From Cordia subcordata (Eukaryota > Streptophyta > Magnoliopsida > Boraginales > Cordiaceae), in the NCBI GenBank assembly GCA_028554755.1, contig JAPTOF010000002.1, forward strand, positions 9,411,001 to 9,475,000: a stretch of 64,000 nt of DNA, in the 5' to 3' direction. Numbering within the stretch: position 1 is the first letter of the stretch; each line of letters begins with the position of its first letter. The translations under genes were made by a program, and so were the position numbers. Shown here in pieces: positions 1-13,005 of this stretch. Under the pieces are notes generated by a model. That model was not told the origin of the DNA. It ran no database searches and was given only the letters and a program-made list of their open reading frames with translations.

Positions 1-1990
1 AAAAAAACTATGATGATGCACTTTAATATGGGCATAAAGTGGCCCTTAAATAAAAGTTGAGCGGGTGCTTTTTGTGATATGTAAAAACAATTGGTAAGCA
101 ACCAAAAGTGGAAGTGGGTCAATGGTGAAACATCGCGTTCGCAATAGGAAAGACCGAGTCATGGCCAGAAGGACTTGCCGCAGAGAAGGCGTTTAGCACT
201 TATTTTTCAAGAAGTTATTCAATTACATTATGATGTGGCGAAAGAAATTAATATTATTGGCAGATTATTAGTTAGTTTTGAGTCACATCAATAGTATTAG
301 AGTAGATTATCGAGAATTTAATACAGAGTTCTTTATTATTTTCTATCCGATATAAAACTATTCTCACGTTTAATATAATTTAAAGATATCTTAACTTAAA
401 GTAATATAGACTATTTCATGAAGTATGGTTCCGCTCTAACTATCAATGTGGATTACATTACTTGGTTAGTCCACTTTGTGGTTGTGCTCTAGTAGTCCGT
501 GTGAAGATCACATTGCCTTGCAGTCTTGATAGTCCTGAACTTTGATTTTCTTTTATTTTGTCAATTTGAACTCCTCACCAATTTGTAAAGAGACTTTTGA
601 TAACCAATTTTTATGGTTTATGCTCTCATATCTATTGGAGTTTAATTTATTTTGGAGGGAAAAAATTAATCGAATTAGGATCTCTGGCATTAAAATATAA
701 ACATTGTCTCTACTTCATATAATATATACAAATATAAATATCCAAATTTTTACTATCCATGTGAGAGGATGAAATGTAAACATGCCTTGTAAACTTTAAT
801 TCTTAGTAAGTTTTCAACACTGATTATGTTCTTATGAGAAATTTATAATAATTAAATAAAATATTTAAATTGAAAAAGTAAAATCTAGTAAAGAAGGGAT
901 TATATTTATTAGAGTTTAACACATTTTTGGTAGAAAGAGAATTAATAGAATTAACATTAAAAGAGAAGCATAAATTTTATTTTGTAAACACACACACACA
1001 TATTATATATATATGTATATATATATGTAAGATGTATATACAGTATCTGGATTTTACTTATAATATATAGACATAATGTATGGCTTTTATTTTATATAAT
1101 ATATAAATGATTACCCATTGAGTTTCTTGATGTTGGAAAATTAGATAATCTTGGAAAAAAATCATGAATGAAGTAAACCTATGCATTTTTATACGGTTTC
1201 ATGAGCACATTAGGTAAGCAGATTAAGAAATAATTTTGCAAAGATAAAAGGGATAAATTAAATATCCTCTTGGAAGAAAAAAGGAAAAGACTCATGTCAC
1301 GAGAGCACACAATATTGATTTGAAAGAGATGAACTCTACTTTATAATATATATATATATATATTTTTTTTTGCAATATGTATGAGATATTTGACAGAGAA
1401 TACAAATTTTTACCATATAAACAAAAGGAAAAAAGATGACATAAAAGCATCATGCAAATATTAATTTGTTCCCGTATCTTAAGAGGAAAATAAAGAATAG
1501 AACATTAAAGAGACACCACCAAAAATGAGTAAATTGTCTTTGAGTTACAACCTTTCTTTCCTCATATAAATTGTCTTTGAGTTACAACCTTTCTTTCCTC
1601 AGATTTTGGGAACTAATAAAAGATGAGAATGGGATACTATACGTCCATCCATGAATGGCAATGGCTTGGTGCTCTTTGTTTATGGAAATGCAAAATGCTA
1701 CCACTATTTTGGATTATTCTCCAACCATATTTTTATTTTTTTCATTTTTTTGGGTCCCACCCAAAACATATATTTAAAGAAAATGCTTTGACTGGTAATT
1801 GATAGGTTCTCACGTCTCAATCACTTAATATTATTATTTTTAGAGAATGATTAATATATATCAAAAGAACCTTATTCTCAGCTTTCATTAATGGTGGATG
1901 AGGACTTGTACACGTAAGAAGTATTTAGATCTCCAAAGGTGCTCTTTTAAAAGAGACAGATTAAAATATTATTTTGCCTGCCTTTTGCAC
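1..1990. other. AT-rich intergenic DNA, no gene seen
   Basis: No reading frame here resembles a known protein. The stretch holds short TA microsatellites near 1,000-1,030 and 1,345-1,365. A 35-base direct tandem repeat occurs at about 1530-1564 and again at 1567-1601, separated by two bases. The right end runs into the probable promoter of the AAP gene. Confidence 0.6.
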
Positions 1991-1993
1991 TAC

Positions 1994-2000
1994 TATATAA
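1994..2000 (+). promoter_or_regulatory. TATA box, likely AAP gene promoter
   Basis: TATATAA lies about 140 bases upstream of an ATG with an immediate consensus splice donor. A start of transcription near 2,025-2,035 would give a leader of about 110 bases. A second TATATAA at 3971-3977, 80-90 bases before the ATGs of the main first exon, is an alternative promoter. Confidence 0.45.
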
Positions 2001-2029
2001 TGTTAAGGCCATGAGCAATAAGAAAACAG

Positions 2030-2145
2030 ACAGCAGCTAAGCCAAATTAGAACCTAAAACTATTTGCTGCTCTCTGAGTTGCATTTCAATTCAGAACATC
2101 TTGGGGGAAAAGATTTTGCACAAAGAAGAGAGGTAGAGAATGAAG
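2030..2145 (+). other. Candidate leader exon of AAP gene with ATG-AAG micro coding part
   Basis: The exon would run from the TATA-defined start to AG at 2144-2145, followed by the strong donor gtaag at 2146. It contains ATG AAG (2140-2145) in good start context. Splicing to the acceptor ending at 4061 (pyrimidine-rich tract, then AG) keeps the phase and joins Met-Lys to the Met-Ala-Glu start of the main gene. Both splice sites and the phase are seen in the sequence. That the exon is used is inference, and the protein would then be 486 residues. Confidence 0.4.
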
Positions 2146-2997
2146 GTAAGAAGCCATAAAAACTGCCTCACCTTTTATTGAGAACATTTTACCTTGTGTT
2201 TTGCAAAAGTTGTATAAAATTTTCTGTGGTTTTAGAACTCGTCAATATTCCTGTGATTTCAAAAACATTGCCCATTAATCCTTAGTAGCGCAAAATGAGA
2301 GGGGAAGTATGTATCAATTTTGAAGTCAAATGGGGGAATATGCACTAAAATCACAGTCGTAATCAATTTACAACGTTTCTGAAACTACAAGGGTATTCAT
2401 TGAGTTTTGAACCACATAGAGTTTTTTGTGACTTTTACAAAAGATGCGTAGAAGTATTTCACTCTTTTTTATTTTTATCGGCTAAAGCAAATTTACTAGG
2501 TCATTCATAGGTTTGCTTTCTATTATTTATTCTAAAAGAACGGTTTTGAATTGCCTTCTTGAATAAAGAGGAGATATAAAGTATTACTCGATTAATATAT
2601 ACGAGGGAGTAAAATTTGAAACCCAGAATGAGACAATTTCCATGGAATTGTATTCAAAGCATAAGCAAGTTGGCCAGTGTGGCGCATGCATACCCCCTAC
2701 CCAACCAACCATATCTCTAGAATTCAAAAGATGATGCTCCACAATAACTGGCTTCTGTTCTTGTATTTGTTTGTTTCTCACCTAAAAAGTTAGAAGATTT
2801 TTATGATTCCTTTATCTTTGTTTAACTACCATTTCTTTTTGGTTTTGTCAAGAAAAAGTGATGGCAGGATAGACCTGTGGAGAGTTGGCCAAACACGAAC
2901 CTTTAATGGTTAAGTCGAGTAATTAAATTGTAAAAAAAAAAATCTAATAAATTTATATCTCTTTATTACAAATATCTTTTGGTTTTTAACTAAGGTT

Positions 2998-3214
2998 TTT
3001 AGGGTTTGTTTAAATTATCTTTTTCTTAAAGTACTCTTTTTAACGCTTTAAAAATTACTTTTCTCTAAAACTTTTTGCTTCTAGATTTGAGTTTATTTTA
3101 TAATTTCACTTATTTTTGAAAACAAACAAAATACTTATTCTAAAAAAAGATTTTTCCCCCAACAAAATACATTTTTTTTGGAAAAAAAAAAAAAACAATT
3201 CAAATGGAGCCTTA
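2998..3214. mobile_element. Small AT-rich MITE in AAP upstream intron
   Basis: The left end reads AGGGTTTGTTTAAATTATC and the right end, reverse-complemented, reads AAGGCTCCATTTGAATTG. The interior is homopolymer A and T. The ends resemble those of the copies in the two following introns. The target duplication is not clear, so the exact borders are approximate. Confidence 0.4.
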
Positions 3215-4061
3215 ACTTCCCCACTCCACCTCAATCTTGCAATTGAAATAAAATTTGAACCCAAATTATCACTCTCGAGAAAATAGCTGAGCTAGTTACT
3301 TTTTAATCTTTCGTTTACTAACTTCTTTTTTCCTTTTTCTCTTTAAAAACCTCCCACCGGAACTCAATCCCACGCCCTCGTGGTATTCGAACCTAATTAT
3401 TATTCTTATAAAAATAGTTTTAACCACTTAAATTATCCCTTAGTCTAATATTGACTTTATATAATCATATCTAAAGTGAGTTAAATTTTGTTAAAAAAAA
3501 TAAAAGAATAAAAGAAAAGTTTTGATATCCTCGAAGATCCCATTTGAGTAAAAATGGGTGGGGCCATGGGGGAAGCTGACTAATGACTACCTCTGCTATT
3601 TTTCTCTTCCTTCATTACATATATAACCCCTTCACTGCTTGCTCTCTCCAAGTGCATCTGTGTGTCTAGAGAAAGACGTTTGCAGCTTTTTTTTTTTTTT
3701 TTCCCCCCCCCTGCACCCCTAACTATTTTGCTCTTGTTCAAATCTTCAACATCGTTTGCATTAAAAGCAAATCCAATAAAATTGCTACATATCAATGTTC
3801 ATCATTTGACCATTCTTGACAAGTGTGTGTGCAATCTCTGTGTCATCAGTAGTTTTCAAGTAGCACTTGAAAAGTTCAACGCAGTTTGGTTGAACTATTT
3901 AAATTTATATCGTATTAGTGTGTGACGCGTGCGATAATAATAATAGAGTTTTGGAGTTTTTTTTTTCCTCTATATAATTCAAAGAGGGAAAGGAAAACGA
4001 AAAGCCCATCTAATTCTGTCTTTTTTCTCTGTTTGGTTTGCCTTTTTTTATGCAACAAAAG

Positions 4062-6936
4062 ATGGCTGAGAACACCGCTTCAAAGCAGCACCAAGTGTTC
4101 GATGTTGTCTCCATTAATGTGCCCCCTCAAGGTGTTGGCTCGAAATGCTTCGATGACGATGGCCGTCTCAAACGAACTGGTAATAATTTTTATTATTATA
4201 ACGGAAATTGTCAAATCGCGAGACACATGTACGGTAAAAAATTTAGCTTGGAAAGTATCTTTTTATGATCCTTTCTTGCTACTTGTTATAATGGAATGTC
4301 AAATTTCAAAACACATGAACGCTAGATTATTTAGCTTAGAGAGTCTCTTTTACTGATCTTTTCTTGCTACTTTAATAAATGTCAGTTTGGATTGATTTTT
4401 TTTTTATTAAAAAAAAAGTACTTTTTTTTTTTTTTCTATAAAGCATTTTGTTTTTGCAAGATTAGCTTAATTTTAACTTTTTCTAGAAATTAAAAATTTT
4501 AAACTTATCAAAAAAAACAAAAATTTTTTTTTTCAAATGTTTTAAAGAAAAAATGCTGTACAGGAAGGCAATCTAAATTAGCCCAAAAAGATGTCAAATT
4601 CCCAAAAAAAAAAAAAAGCTTAGGGGCCTCTCTTTTCATGATCTTTTCTGGCTACTTAAATTTTTTTTTTTCTTGTTGTGGTCTGGTTTTGCAGGGACTG
4701 TGTGGACTGCGAGTGCACACATAATAACAGCAGTGATTGGGTCCGGAGTTTTGTCCTTGGCTTGGGCAACAGCGCAGCTCGGATGGATTGCTGGCCCTGC
4801 TGTTATGTTCTTGTTCTCATTCGTCACCTACTACACCTCCTGCCTTCTTGCAGCGTGCTATCGCTCCGGCGACCCTGATACCGGCAAGAGAAACTACACT
4901 TACATGGATGCTGTTCGATCCAATCTCGGTAAGTTTCGCTGATTTTTGTGTTTATACCTTGCCTGAAAGTTTAAGCCCAGAGGATTCGTATTTATTTATT
5001 GTGTTTAACAGTCCTCACATGTTGACATTGTTTTTAAAGCTTTTACTTAGGCAGTTTTAATATTATTTAAGGCTGGTTTGAATTAGTTTTTTTTTTAAGT
5101 GTTTTTCTTTAACACTTTTGAAAAAGTATTTTTATGAGAAATTAAAAATTTTGACCTCGAGAAACTGAATTAAGTTTTTTTTTTTCTTTTTTAGAGTTTC
5201 AACCTTTTTCTCAAACTACTCCAAATACTTATTACAAATAAATTTGTCTTCTTTTCCCAGAAAATAAATGTGTTTTTTTTTTCCTAAGAAAAAGTACTTT
5301 TCCACCAAAAAATTTAACGCAAACAAGCCCTACATGAGTGGCTTTGAGACTCGAACCCAATAGTTTGGGCTCTAATATCATATTAAATTATTACCTTATA
5401 TTAAGAGTTTTAACTCGTAGAAAGAATTTGGTTGAGAAAATTCGGTTACGATTACTTATTGTGCTTAACAGGGAGCTCCAACATTTTTTTCCACTTTTTT
5501 TAAATTTTTCAGGAGGATTCCAGGTTAAAGTCTGTGGTGCAATCCAGTACTTCAATATTTTTGGTGTAGCTATTGGTTACACTATTGCATCATCAATTAG
5601 CATGATGTAAGTCACCAATTGATTTATGACTTCACTTTACTTTTGTTTTATTATTTTCTCTTTGTTTTTTTTTTTTTTAAAAAAAATCTTGTATCAAGTT
5701 TTGAGCTTATGTTTTTCCCGATGACAGGGCAATCAAGAGGTCTAATTGCTTCCACGCGAGTGGTGGAAAAGATCCCTGCAAACTATCAAGCAATCCTTAC
5801 ATGCTCACATTTGGTATTGTACAAATCCTATTTTCGCAGATCCCAGATTTTGATCAAATATGGTGGCTCTCCATTGTCGCCGCGGTCATGTCGTTTACTT
5901 ACTCTACCATTGGTCTTGGACTTGGAATCGCAAAAGTTGCAGGTTGGAATACTTGAAATATCTTTAAATTCACTTGAAGAAACTGAAAATTCTGTCGGAA
6001 TCTGCATTTGTAATGTTACTGAAATGGAAAATTTCTTCCCTTTTGTTGCAGAAACTGGAACCATTCGAGGAAGTCTCACTGGAATCAGCGTTGGAATTGT
6101 TACTGAAGCGGATAAAGTATGGAGAAGCTTTCAGGCACTTGGAGCCATAGCTTTTGCCTATTCTTACTCTATCATCCTTATCGAAATTCAGGTCTATAAA
6201 TCCATTCGCTGCTTGTTTTTCTACGATTTTATGGTTACGTGTTTGTAGACGGTAGCTCTGATTCAATGTGAATTTGTTGCAGGACACAATCAAATCGCCG
6301 CCATCAGAGTACAAGACAATGAAGAAGGCTACTCTGTTGAGTGTGGCAGTAACAACTGTTTTCTACATGTTGTGTGGCTCCTTCGGCTATGCTGCTTTCG
6401 GGGACCTTGCCCCTGGAAATTTACTCACCGGATTTGGCTTCTATAACCCCTATTGGCTGCTTGACATAGCCAACGCGGCAATAGTTATCCACCTTGTTGG
6501 TGCATACCAAGTTTACTGCCAACCCCTTTTTGCCTTCATAGAGAAAACCGCAGGCAAATGGTTCCCAGATAGAGAATTCATCACCAAAGAAATCGAGATC
6601 CCCCTTCCGGGATTCAAGCCATACAAGCTCAACCTTTTCCGGTTAGTCTGGCGATCTATATTCGTGATGATAACCACAGTCATTTCGATGATAATGCCAT
6701 TCTTCAACGACGTGGTTGGACTTCTTGGGGCTCTCGGTTTTTGGCCGCTCACGGTTTTCTTCCCGGTGGAAATGTACATCGCGCAGAAAAAGATACCGAA
6801 ATGGAGCACCCGATGGGTTTGCTTTCAGATACTGAGTCTTGCTTGTCTCTTCATCTCCATTGCAGCTGCTGCTGGTTCCATTGCTGGAGTTGTTACAGAT
6901 CTTAAATCTTTTAGGCCTTTCAAGACCAGTTACTGA
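4062..6936 (+). CDS. AAP: Amino acid permease (AAP family transporter), six exons
   Basis: This is a proton-coupled amino acid importer of the plasma membrane (AAAP/ATF family; AAP2/3/4-like by recall). Exons are 4062-4179, 4695-4928, 5513-5606, 5728-5942, 6052-6191 and 6283-6936, all with GT-AG introns and phases that join to one frame of 484 residues. ATG 4062 is preferred for its context (A at -3, G at +4). ATG 4050 is in frame and adds four residues in poor context, and an upstream ATG-AAG exon at 2140 is also possible. Family marks are the RTGTVWTASAHIITAVIGSG segment at the first membrane helix, the SNPYM motif, GYAAFGDLAPGNLLTGFGF, the VYCQPLFAF helix and the late FPVEMYIAQKKIP motif. 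Family members are about 475-495 residues with eleven membrane helices, so this copy looks complete. Introns 1 and 2 carry MITE-like insertions. The gene stands alone, with no operon-like neighbour. Confidence 0.93.
4378..4584. mobile_element. MITE-like insertion in AAP intron
   Basis: The stretch starts GTCAGTTTGGATTG and ends with sequence whose reverse complement is GGGCTAATTTAGATTG. Between lie long T and A runs with AAAGTACTTTT-type palindromes like those of the neighbouring intron insertion. No target duplication was found, so the call rests on end symmetry and shared interior. Confidence 0.35.
5071..5330. mobile_element. MITE in AAP intron between 4928 and 5513
   Basis: The left end is GGCTGGTTTGAATTAG and the right end, reverse-complemented, is GGGCTTGTTTGCGTTAA. 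The interior is AT-rich with AAAGTACTTTT and AAAAAGTATTTTT palindromes. The ends resemble the 2998-3214 element. It fills much of the 584-base intron and leaves the splice sites intact. Confidence 0.5.
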
Positions 6937-7149
6937 TCTTATGAAAGATGAAGAAACAATGATAGGATATCAATTCTTGTTGATGTTTTCATTACAAAAG
7001 CTTAAAAAGAATTGTAAAACTGATGCTTTTATTCTTAGCTTGTAGTTCAGTCTGCAGTTTAAATGTTCCCCAAAGGGCCAAAAAAAGCAGGTCCATGTAT
7101 GTAAATATGTGAAATTCAGATGTTACAATTTCCAATTGTGTAATATATC

Positions 7150-8608
7150 CATTTCAGTTGTCTGTTCAAGCAAACTATTGCGCATCTTATTTCTTTGTTT
7201 TCCTTTTTAATGAAGGCTAAAGGCTAATAATACAATTACCGAAACTATTAAGAATTGATTTCGGAACCTCACACGCCTAATGCAAAAAATAGCTTTCAAG
7301 ATAATGTCTTTGGAAATTGGATGTCAAGATTATAGATGTTGTTTTATCACTTATTAGGATGGTAATTAATGTTCACATCTCAACTATCTAAACAAGCTAT
7401 ACAATATTTTGTTGAAATAAATGGTTGTTTGACAATTATTAGAGGTTAAGCAATTTTAAATGTAAGTTTGAATTCAACACTTTTTAAATAACTGGTAAAT
7501 TAATGCCGTATAAGGTATTACTACATTGCCCAATGTTATTGTAATACAAAATTCAAATTATATAATAAATAGTTATTAAGAAAATTTAGTAATCTTGCAA
7601 GGAGTCAAATAAGTTGTATTTATATTTACAAATCTCTTTGTGAAAATTGAAACAAAGAAAGATGTTAATTTTATGTTTTTGTTATTCTGACAAATGTGAG
7701 ATGTTACAAAGTGGGAAAAAATGTAGAATATAATTAAGGGGAATTGGGTAAATATGAGGGTGGGCGGGCATATATGCTTTTCTTTTTTCCGGATTTTACT
7801 TAATTAAATCGAATTAAAATTTCATATATAAAATTTATATAAAAATGAAATTGAAAAGTTGATTTTTTATTTTTTATTTTCATAAGTAATTTAATATAAT
7901 TTGAGATGATTTTACAATTATCTAAACTCAGATATTGTAATTTGAACTAAAACTTTTTATATTTAATTTTCTTCAACTTTTCATATCTTTTTATCTCTAA
8001 TCCCAATTAGCACAATGGGATTTACCAAAAAACAAAAACATAAGAAAAATGACAATGAGAAACTTGAAGACAAAAAACCTGGGTATTTAAAAATGATTGA
8101 GTTTTATAATTTTTATTACCTAATTGGATACTTTAATTTTGTTTTTGAAGTTCAAAATTCTAAACCAGAAAATCCAAAAATATGGATCAATTTTCACTCT
8201 TATGTGAAAGCCAAAATCTATTTTTAAATTTAGTTTAAATTAGTATAATACAATTTAACAAATCTATGTATTTTTTTAATTTAGTCTAAATTAGTAAATC
8301 TAAAACCCAAATGTCCAAAAAATTCAAGTTTTGCAATTTTAAATGTTTAATTTAATAGTTTTTTTGCTCTAAAAATCAAATATTTGAACTTAAAAAATTC
8401 AACCGAATTCTCATGTCTAACTCTGATCGAATGGTTTTTCTTTATAGTTTTTCTGACATGGATTGGAAAAAGATAAAAAAAAAAACCCAAAAGCGACAAG
8501 ATGTGATTTGTATAAATGAAAAAGAGGGTACACATCATTTTAATTGAAAAAGAAAGGAAAAAAAGATCATATATATATATATATATATATAAGATTATCT
8601 AATCAAAA
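7150..8608. other. AT-rich intergenic DNA after the AAP gene
   Basis: No coding sequence is recognised. It contains the probable AAP 3' end (7,000-7,200, T-rich with scattered polyadenylation-like signals), then strongly AT-rich DNA. A pure AT dinucleotide run sits at about 8,569-8,592, just before the tandem duplication. Confidence 0.5.
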
Positions 8609-9532
8609 AGTTTCCTTGATTTTAATAATAAAAATTTAAAAATTTAAACTCGAAAACTCAAACTAATTCTCTTAACCCGACTTGAGTTTTATGACTTTTA
8701 ATACCCAATCATTTTTTTATTGCAAAACTCAAAATATTAAAAATTTAAACTAATATCTGCCTCAGATGAAAATTGAAATACTTGATTAAGGGGAAAAAAA
8801 GAGTAAGAAAAGAAAGAAGAAATTATTTTGTTAGGGAAGGAAAAAGAAGAAAAAAGTAAAAAAAAAAAAGTAAGAAAAGAAAGAGGAAATTATTTTGCCA
8901 GGGAAGGAAAAAGAAGAAAAGAGTAAATATAAAATTATAATTATGACATGATAAATAAAAAATTTATAAACTTGCTATTACAAATATTATACAAATTTTT
9001 GTTGATAATTATTCATTTTTTATTTATTACAATATTGTCACTTTTTGAGTATTATTCATTTATAAAGAAGAAAGTTTCCTTGATTTTAATAATAAAAATT
9101 TAAAAATTTAAACTCCAAAACTCAAACTAATTCTCTTAACCCGATTTGAGTTTTATGACTTTTAATACCCAATCAATTTTTTATTGCAAAACTCAAAATA
9201 TTAAAAATTTAAACCAATATCTGCCACAGATGAAAATTGAAATACTTGATTAAGGGGAAAAAAAGTAAGAAAAGAAAGAAGAAATTATTTTGTTGGGGAA
9301 GGAAAAAGAAGAAAAAAGTAAAAAAAAAAAGTAAGAAAAGAAAGAAGAAATTATTTTACTAGGGAAGGAAAAAGAAGAAAAGAGTAAATAAAAAATTATA
9401 AGTATGTCATGATAAATAAAAAAGTTATAAACTTGCTATTACAAATATTATACAATTTTTTGTTGATAATTATTCATTTTTTTATTTATTACAATATTGT
9501 CACTTTTTGAGTATTATTCATTGATAAAGAAG
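8609..9532. repeat. 464-bp tandem direct duplication
   Basis: Unit 1 is 8609-9072 and unit 2 is 9073-9532, nearly identical by eye. Each unit also contains an internal direct duplication of about 70-80 bases with the theme GTAAGAAAAGAAAGA, then AAATTATTTTG and GGGAAGGAAAAAGAAG. Both large units carry the inner repeat, so the inner duplication came first. Nothing here is coding. Confidence 0.85.
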
Positions 9533-12500
9533 ACCCATAAATAAATAGTACTAAAAAAAGTGAATCTTTTTATATATTTAAAGATTTTTTGAAGTTAATA
9601 ATAATTGTTGGCCCACGCAACTTATACATGGGAGCTATCTTGTCAGCGAAGCATAAATTATTTTGCGTGACAGAAATTGGATGGCAAAGGGGCCTGGTAT
9701 GGATGTCTCAAGAATACTGATATAATTAGATAATAAAAATAGGGGTAAATACTATTTTTTTTCATATTTTATCCAAATTTGACAACTTCATTCCTAATTT
9801 TTTAGAACAGGACAATTTTGTCTGACTTTTTTTCTTTTCTATTTTTTTTAATAAATTTTGTGACGCTGTTACACCTCCTTAAGTTATTCATGTCCCAAAC
9901 TAAAAGGATTTATTCCCACTTCGTTTGATACCAATATTCACGTGCATTGCATGTGAGAAATTCATCTATTTTTTCATGAAAATCAATTAAGGAAAAATTG
10001 AAAATTAATGAAGGAAAATGCATACATTTTTAAGTACGGACACGATAAGCTGACAAGCAACACGACACGATGCGATATGTTAATATATATTTTTTCTAAA
10101 TATTGAGGTATAATATGTTGGGATATGCTAAGTAAAATATATTTAAATTTGTTAACACAGTGAATAAACATCACTTTATCGTAATAAAAAAACAAGTAAG
10201 ACTAAATATATATAATATTTGACACTAAGCTAGTAAAAAAAAATTAAACATTACAAACCTAACATGTTCGTGGAAATCACTTGCATCAAACTATATCAAA
10301 TTCAACCAACATTTTACTCAATTTGCACAGCAGATCACATTCACCCATCTCATTCGAATGCAACTTCGCAGCGCACTCTCAAACAACACCTCATTAATAC
10401 TGTACATAGAACTTTTGTTTATATAAAGCATATATGTATATGATGTATATGTATACAGTATGAATGTATGCGTGAATAGATGTATCTTGCTCATTTTCCA
10501 GCTCAACAAGAATCAATGCAAAAGTCCGAGGTCCAAGGGAGGTGTTGGCCTCGGATTGAGTAATTGTTTCATATTTGGCGAACACATGTAGGAAAAGTGT
10601 CAAGAGAGTGTCGAAAAAAATAAAATAAAATTTTTAGGCACATGTATGACACATGTCGAGAAAGCATTAGTGTTTGAACACGTGTCAAATATTAATATGT
10701 AACCTCCAAAGAACATTTGTATTTCGTAAAATTTAAATGTCAATAACAACATTATTAAAATAATTAAAATAAAAAACGATGGATGGTATTTAACCTAAAA
10801 GTAGGTTGTGGGTCCTGTGCTGATGTCTTGGATCGTTTATATCGTCTCATCACTACTTTTTGGTTACGGACGACACTGCTTGGTTTTCTTCTTGGTGGCA
10901 GCGGAAAATGCCGTGGATGATCCACTATAAGTATTTTCTGCGTTGCGTTTACTCTAACGTGATCAGGGTGCAAAATGAGACAAAACTATACGTACTTGTT
11001 CGTCTAGCCTTTTTGTGAGAACCTAGCTCGTGAAGTGTAACCATATAGATTGTTAGGCAAAATCTGTCCACTAACAAATAAATTTAAATGTAACTGTACA
11101 ATTAATACTTGATATAATTTAGTTGAGAGTTTGATCTCGATTGGTTATAGCGTGGAAACCCCTATGACAAGTTTGGAATCTGCATTCATTTTCAGACATC
11201 TGTATTATCGTTGGAATTACCCCTTATTCATTTAACTAGTAGATGTAGTTATATGTATTCTAAATATAACAAGTTTCAATTGAGTTGCAAAGTTTTCTTC
11301 AAGTCGAATAATTACGCATCAAATTGTGTGACGTAAAGTGAGATGAGATTGACCCTATGAAAGATCCGAACAGTCTAATCATTCAAATTGTATAGTGACT
11401 CTTTATGTTTATATACAATTATTGTACATCGATTGATTTATTCATGATCAAATATAGTGCTATAACCGGCAACTTCCGAAGACCATTTGAAGTGCTCTTT
11501 TCCCGGACAACTCAAAAAGGTAAACAATTAACCATGTATTTTGGTAGCCTATTTGCCCCCTACATCACGGAATCATGCCTAACCTATAATATGTACACCA
11601 ACTGATAAGAACCTCCAGTTATGAATAGCACTATGAACTCGATTGGATAGACATTTTTAAAAACGTTTTGTCTATAAACTTTAAAACATATTTTTTTTTA
11701 AGTTAAAATTTATGATCCTGGAAAAAAAAAGTTAAATTTGAAACTTTTTCTTAAAGTTTCACCTACTAAAATAATAAATAAATACATTAATATTCTTTTT
11801 ACAAGTTTAAACTTTTTGATAAAGTGATAATAATTTTAACAATGTATTAGAACTCATGTCATAAATTTGAAACTCAAGGTCATCTAATTAAAAATATTAA
11901 AGTTGTCCATATACAAGGTTCACCCCGCCAAATATACATTTCAAACTTATGGTCACTCGTTTAAAAATATTAAAATTGTCCAAATATAAGGATGAAAAAT
12001 AAACCACGCCAAATATTCCTTTTAGAAAAGGTAGTAATTTTAACATCACTTTTTCTTCTTTTTTTTTTTAAGTAAAACCAAATACTTATTGTAAAAAGAT
12101 GCATTTCTTTTTTTTGAAAAAAAAAAGAATTTTTCACAAAAAAAAGAAACCAATTCAAAAAATTCAAACGACCCTATGCCAAGTGACCTTTGCGCATGGA
12201 CATATCAAAGGAAAAGAAACCTTTTTTTTTTTTTTTTGGATAAAGGGGGGGAAAAAAGACAGAAGTAGATTAGGCATCTAGGTTATCATCTTTCTCAATC
12301 AATTGGCAGTGCGAAGACCCACCATTATTAGGCAAACGGATGGAAGAGAATTATGATTCTCCAAGTGCGAGAGATAAGAAACTAAAGAGGCGACACCCAC
12401 CTATATTCTGCAGAAGGAATAGCTTCTTAAAATTGAGTCTTTTAATTTTTTTCTTTTTCAAAGAGACCATATCGAAAAATTAAGTAGCAATCATTTTCTA

Positions 12501-12622
12501 GGAGACTCCCTACCGCCCAAAAAATTAAATATTTTTGAGAAATAGTCTTTATTAGAGCAACTGCATTTTCATACATTAAGAATTTCTTATTTTAATTCAT
12601 TCTATTGCTTTTCTATATTTTA
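9533..12622. other. AT-rich intergenic DNA, no gene seen
   Basis: Only short chance frames occur. About 9,745-9,880 resembles one arm of a long-TIR MITE (text beginning AGGGGTAAATACTATTTTTT) without a clear partner. 11,640-12,175 has T- and A-rich text ending near AATTCAAACGACCCTA, like the right end of the AAP-intron MITEs. I see no other structure. Confidence 0.5.
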
Positions 12623-13005
12623 GGGTCCATTTGGCTTTGCTTATTCTTGTATGCTTATAAGCAATTGGTGCTTATAAAATTGTATAATATTTGTAAGCAA
12701 GTGATAAATAAGTAGAGGAATGATTGGATAATATATGCTTATAATTAAACTGCTAACAAGTTTGATAAATAAGTACTTAATTATAAGTAGCAATGTTAGT
12801 TAAAATGATTAAAAAAATGTGTTTCATTATTTAATGTTGTAAAACTATTTAAAATTTTGAATAATAAAATTTTTTTTTGGGGGTCAAACAATTAGTGCTT
12901 ATAAGTTGCTATTAAAGAAAATAGGTGACTTGCTTATTTTTACCCGCTTCTAAGTATATTAAAGTGGCATAAAAGAAGGTCATCCAAACATGTGAAAAAA
13001 TTTAT

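Noticed and set aside
3662..4356. Frames in T-rich DNA before and across the first AAP exon
   Set aside because: They are low-complexity or out of frame with the conserved transporter sequence.
5341..5480. tRNA-derived or primer-site-like text in an AAP intron
   Set aside because: GACTCGAACCCA resembles a reversed B box, but no A box, tail or target duplication was found.
5619..6248. Long plus-strand frame overlapping the AAP gene
   Set aside because: It reads across introns in a frame other than the spliced protein; the spliced exons 5728-5942 and 6052-6191 explain the region.
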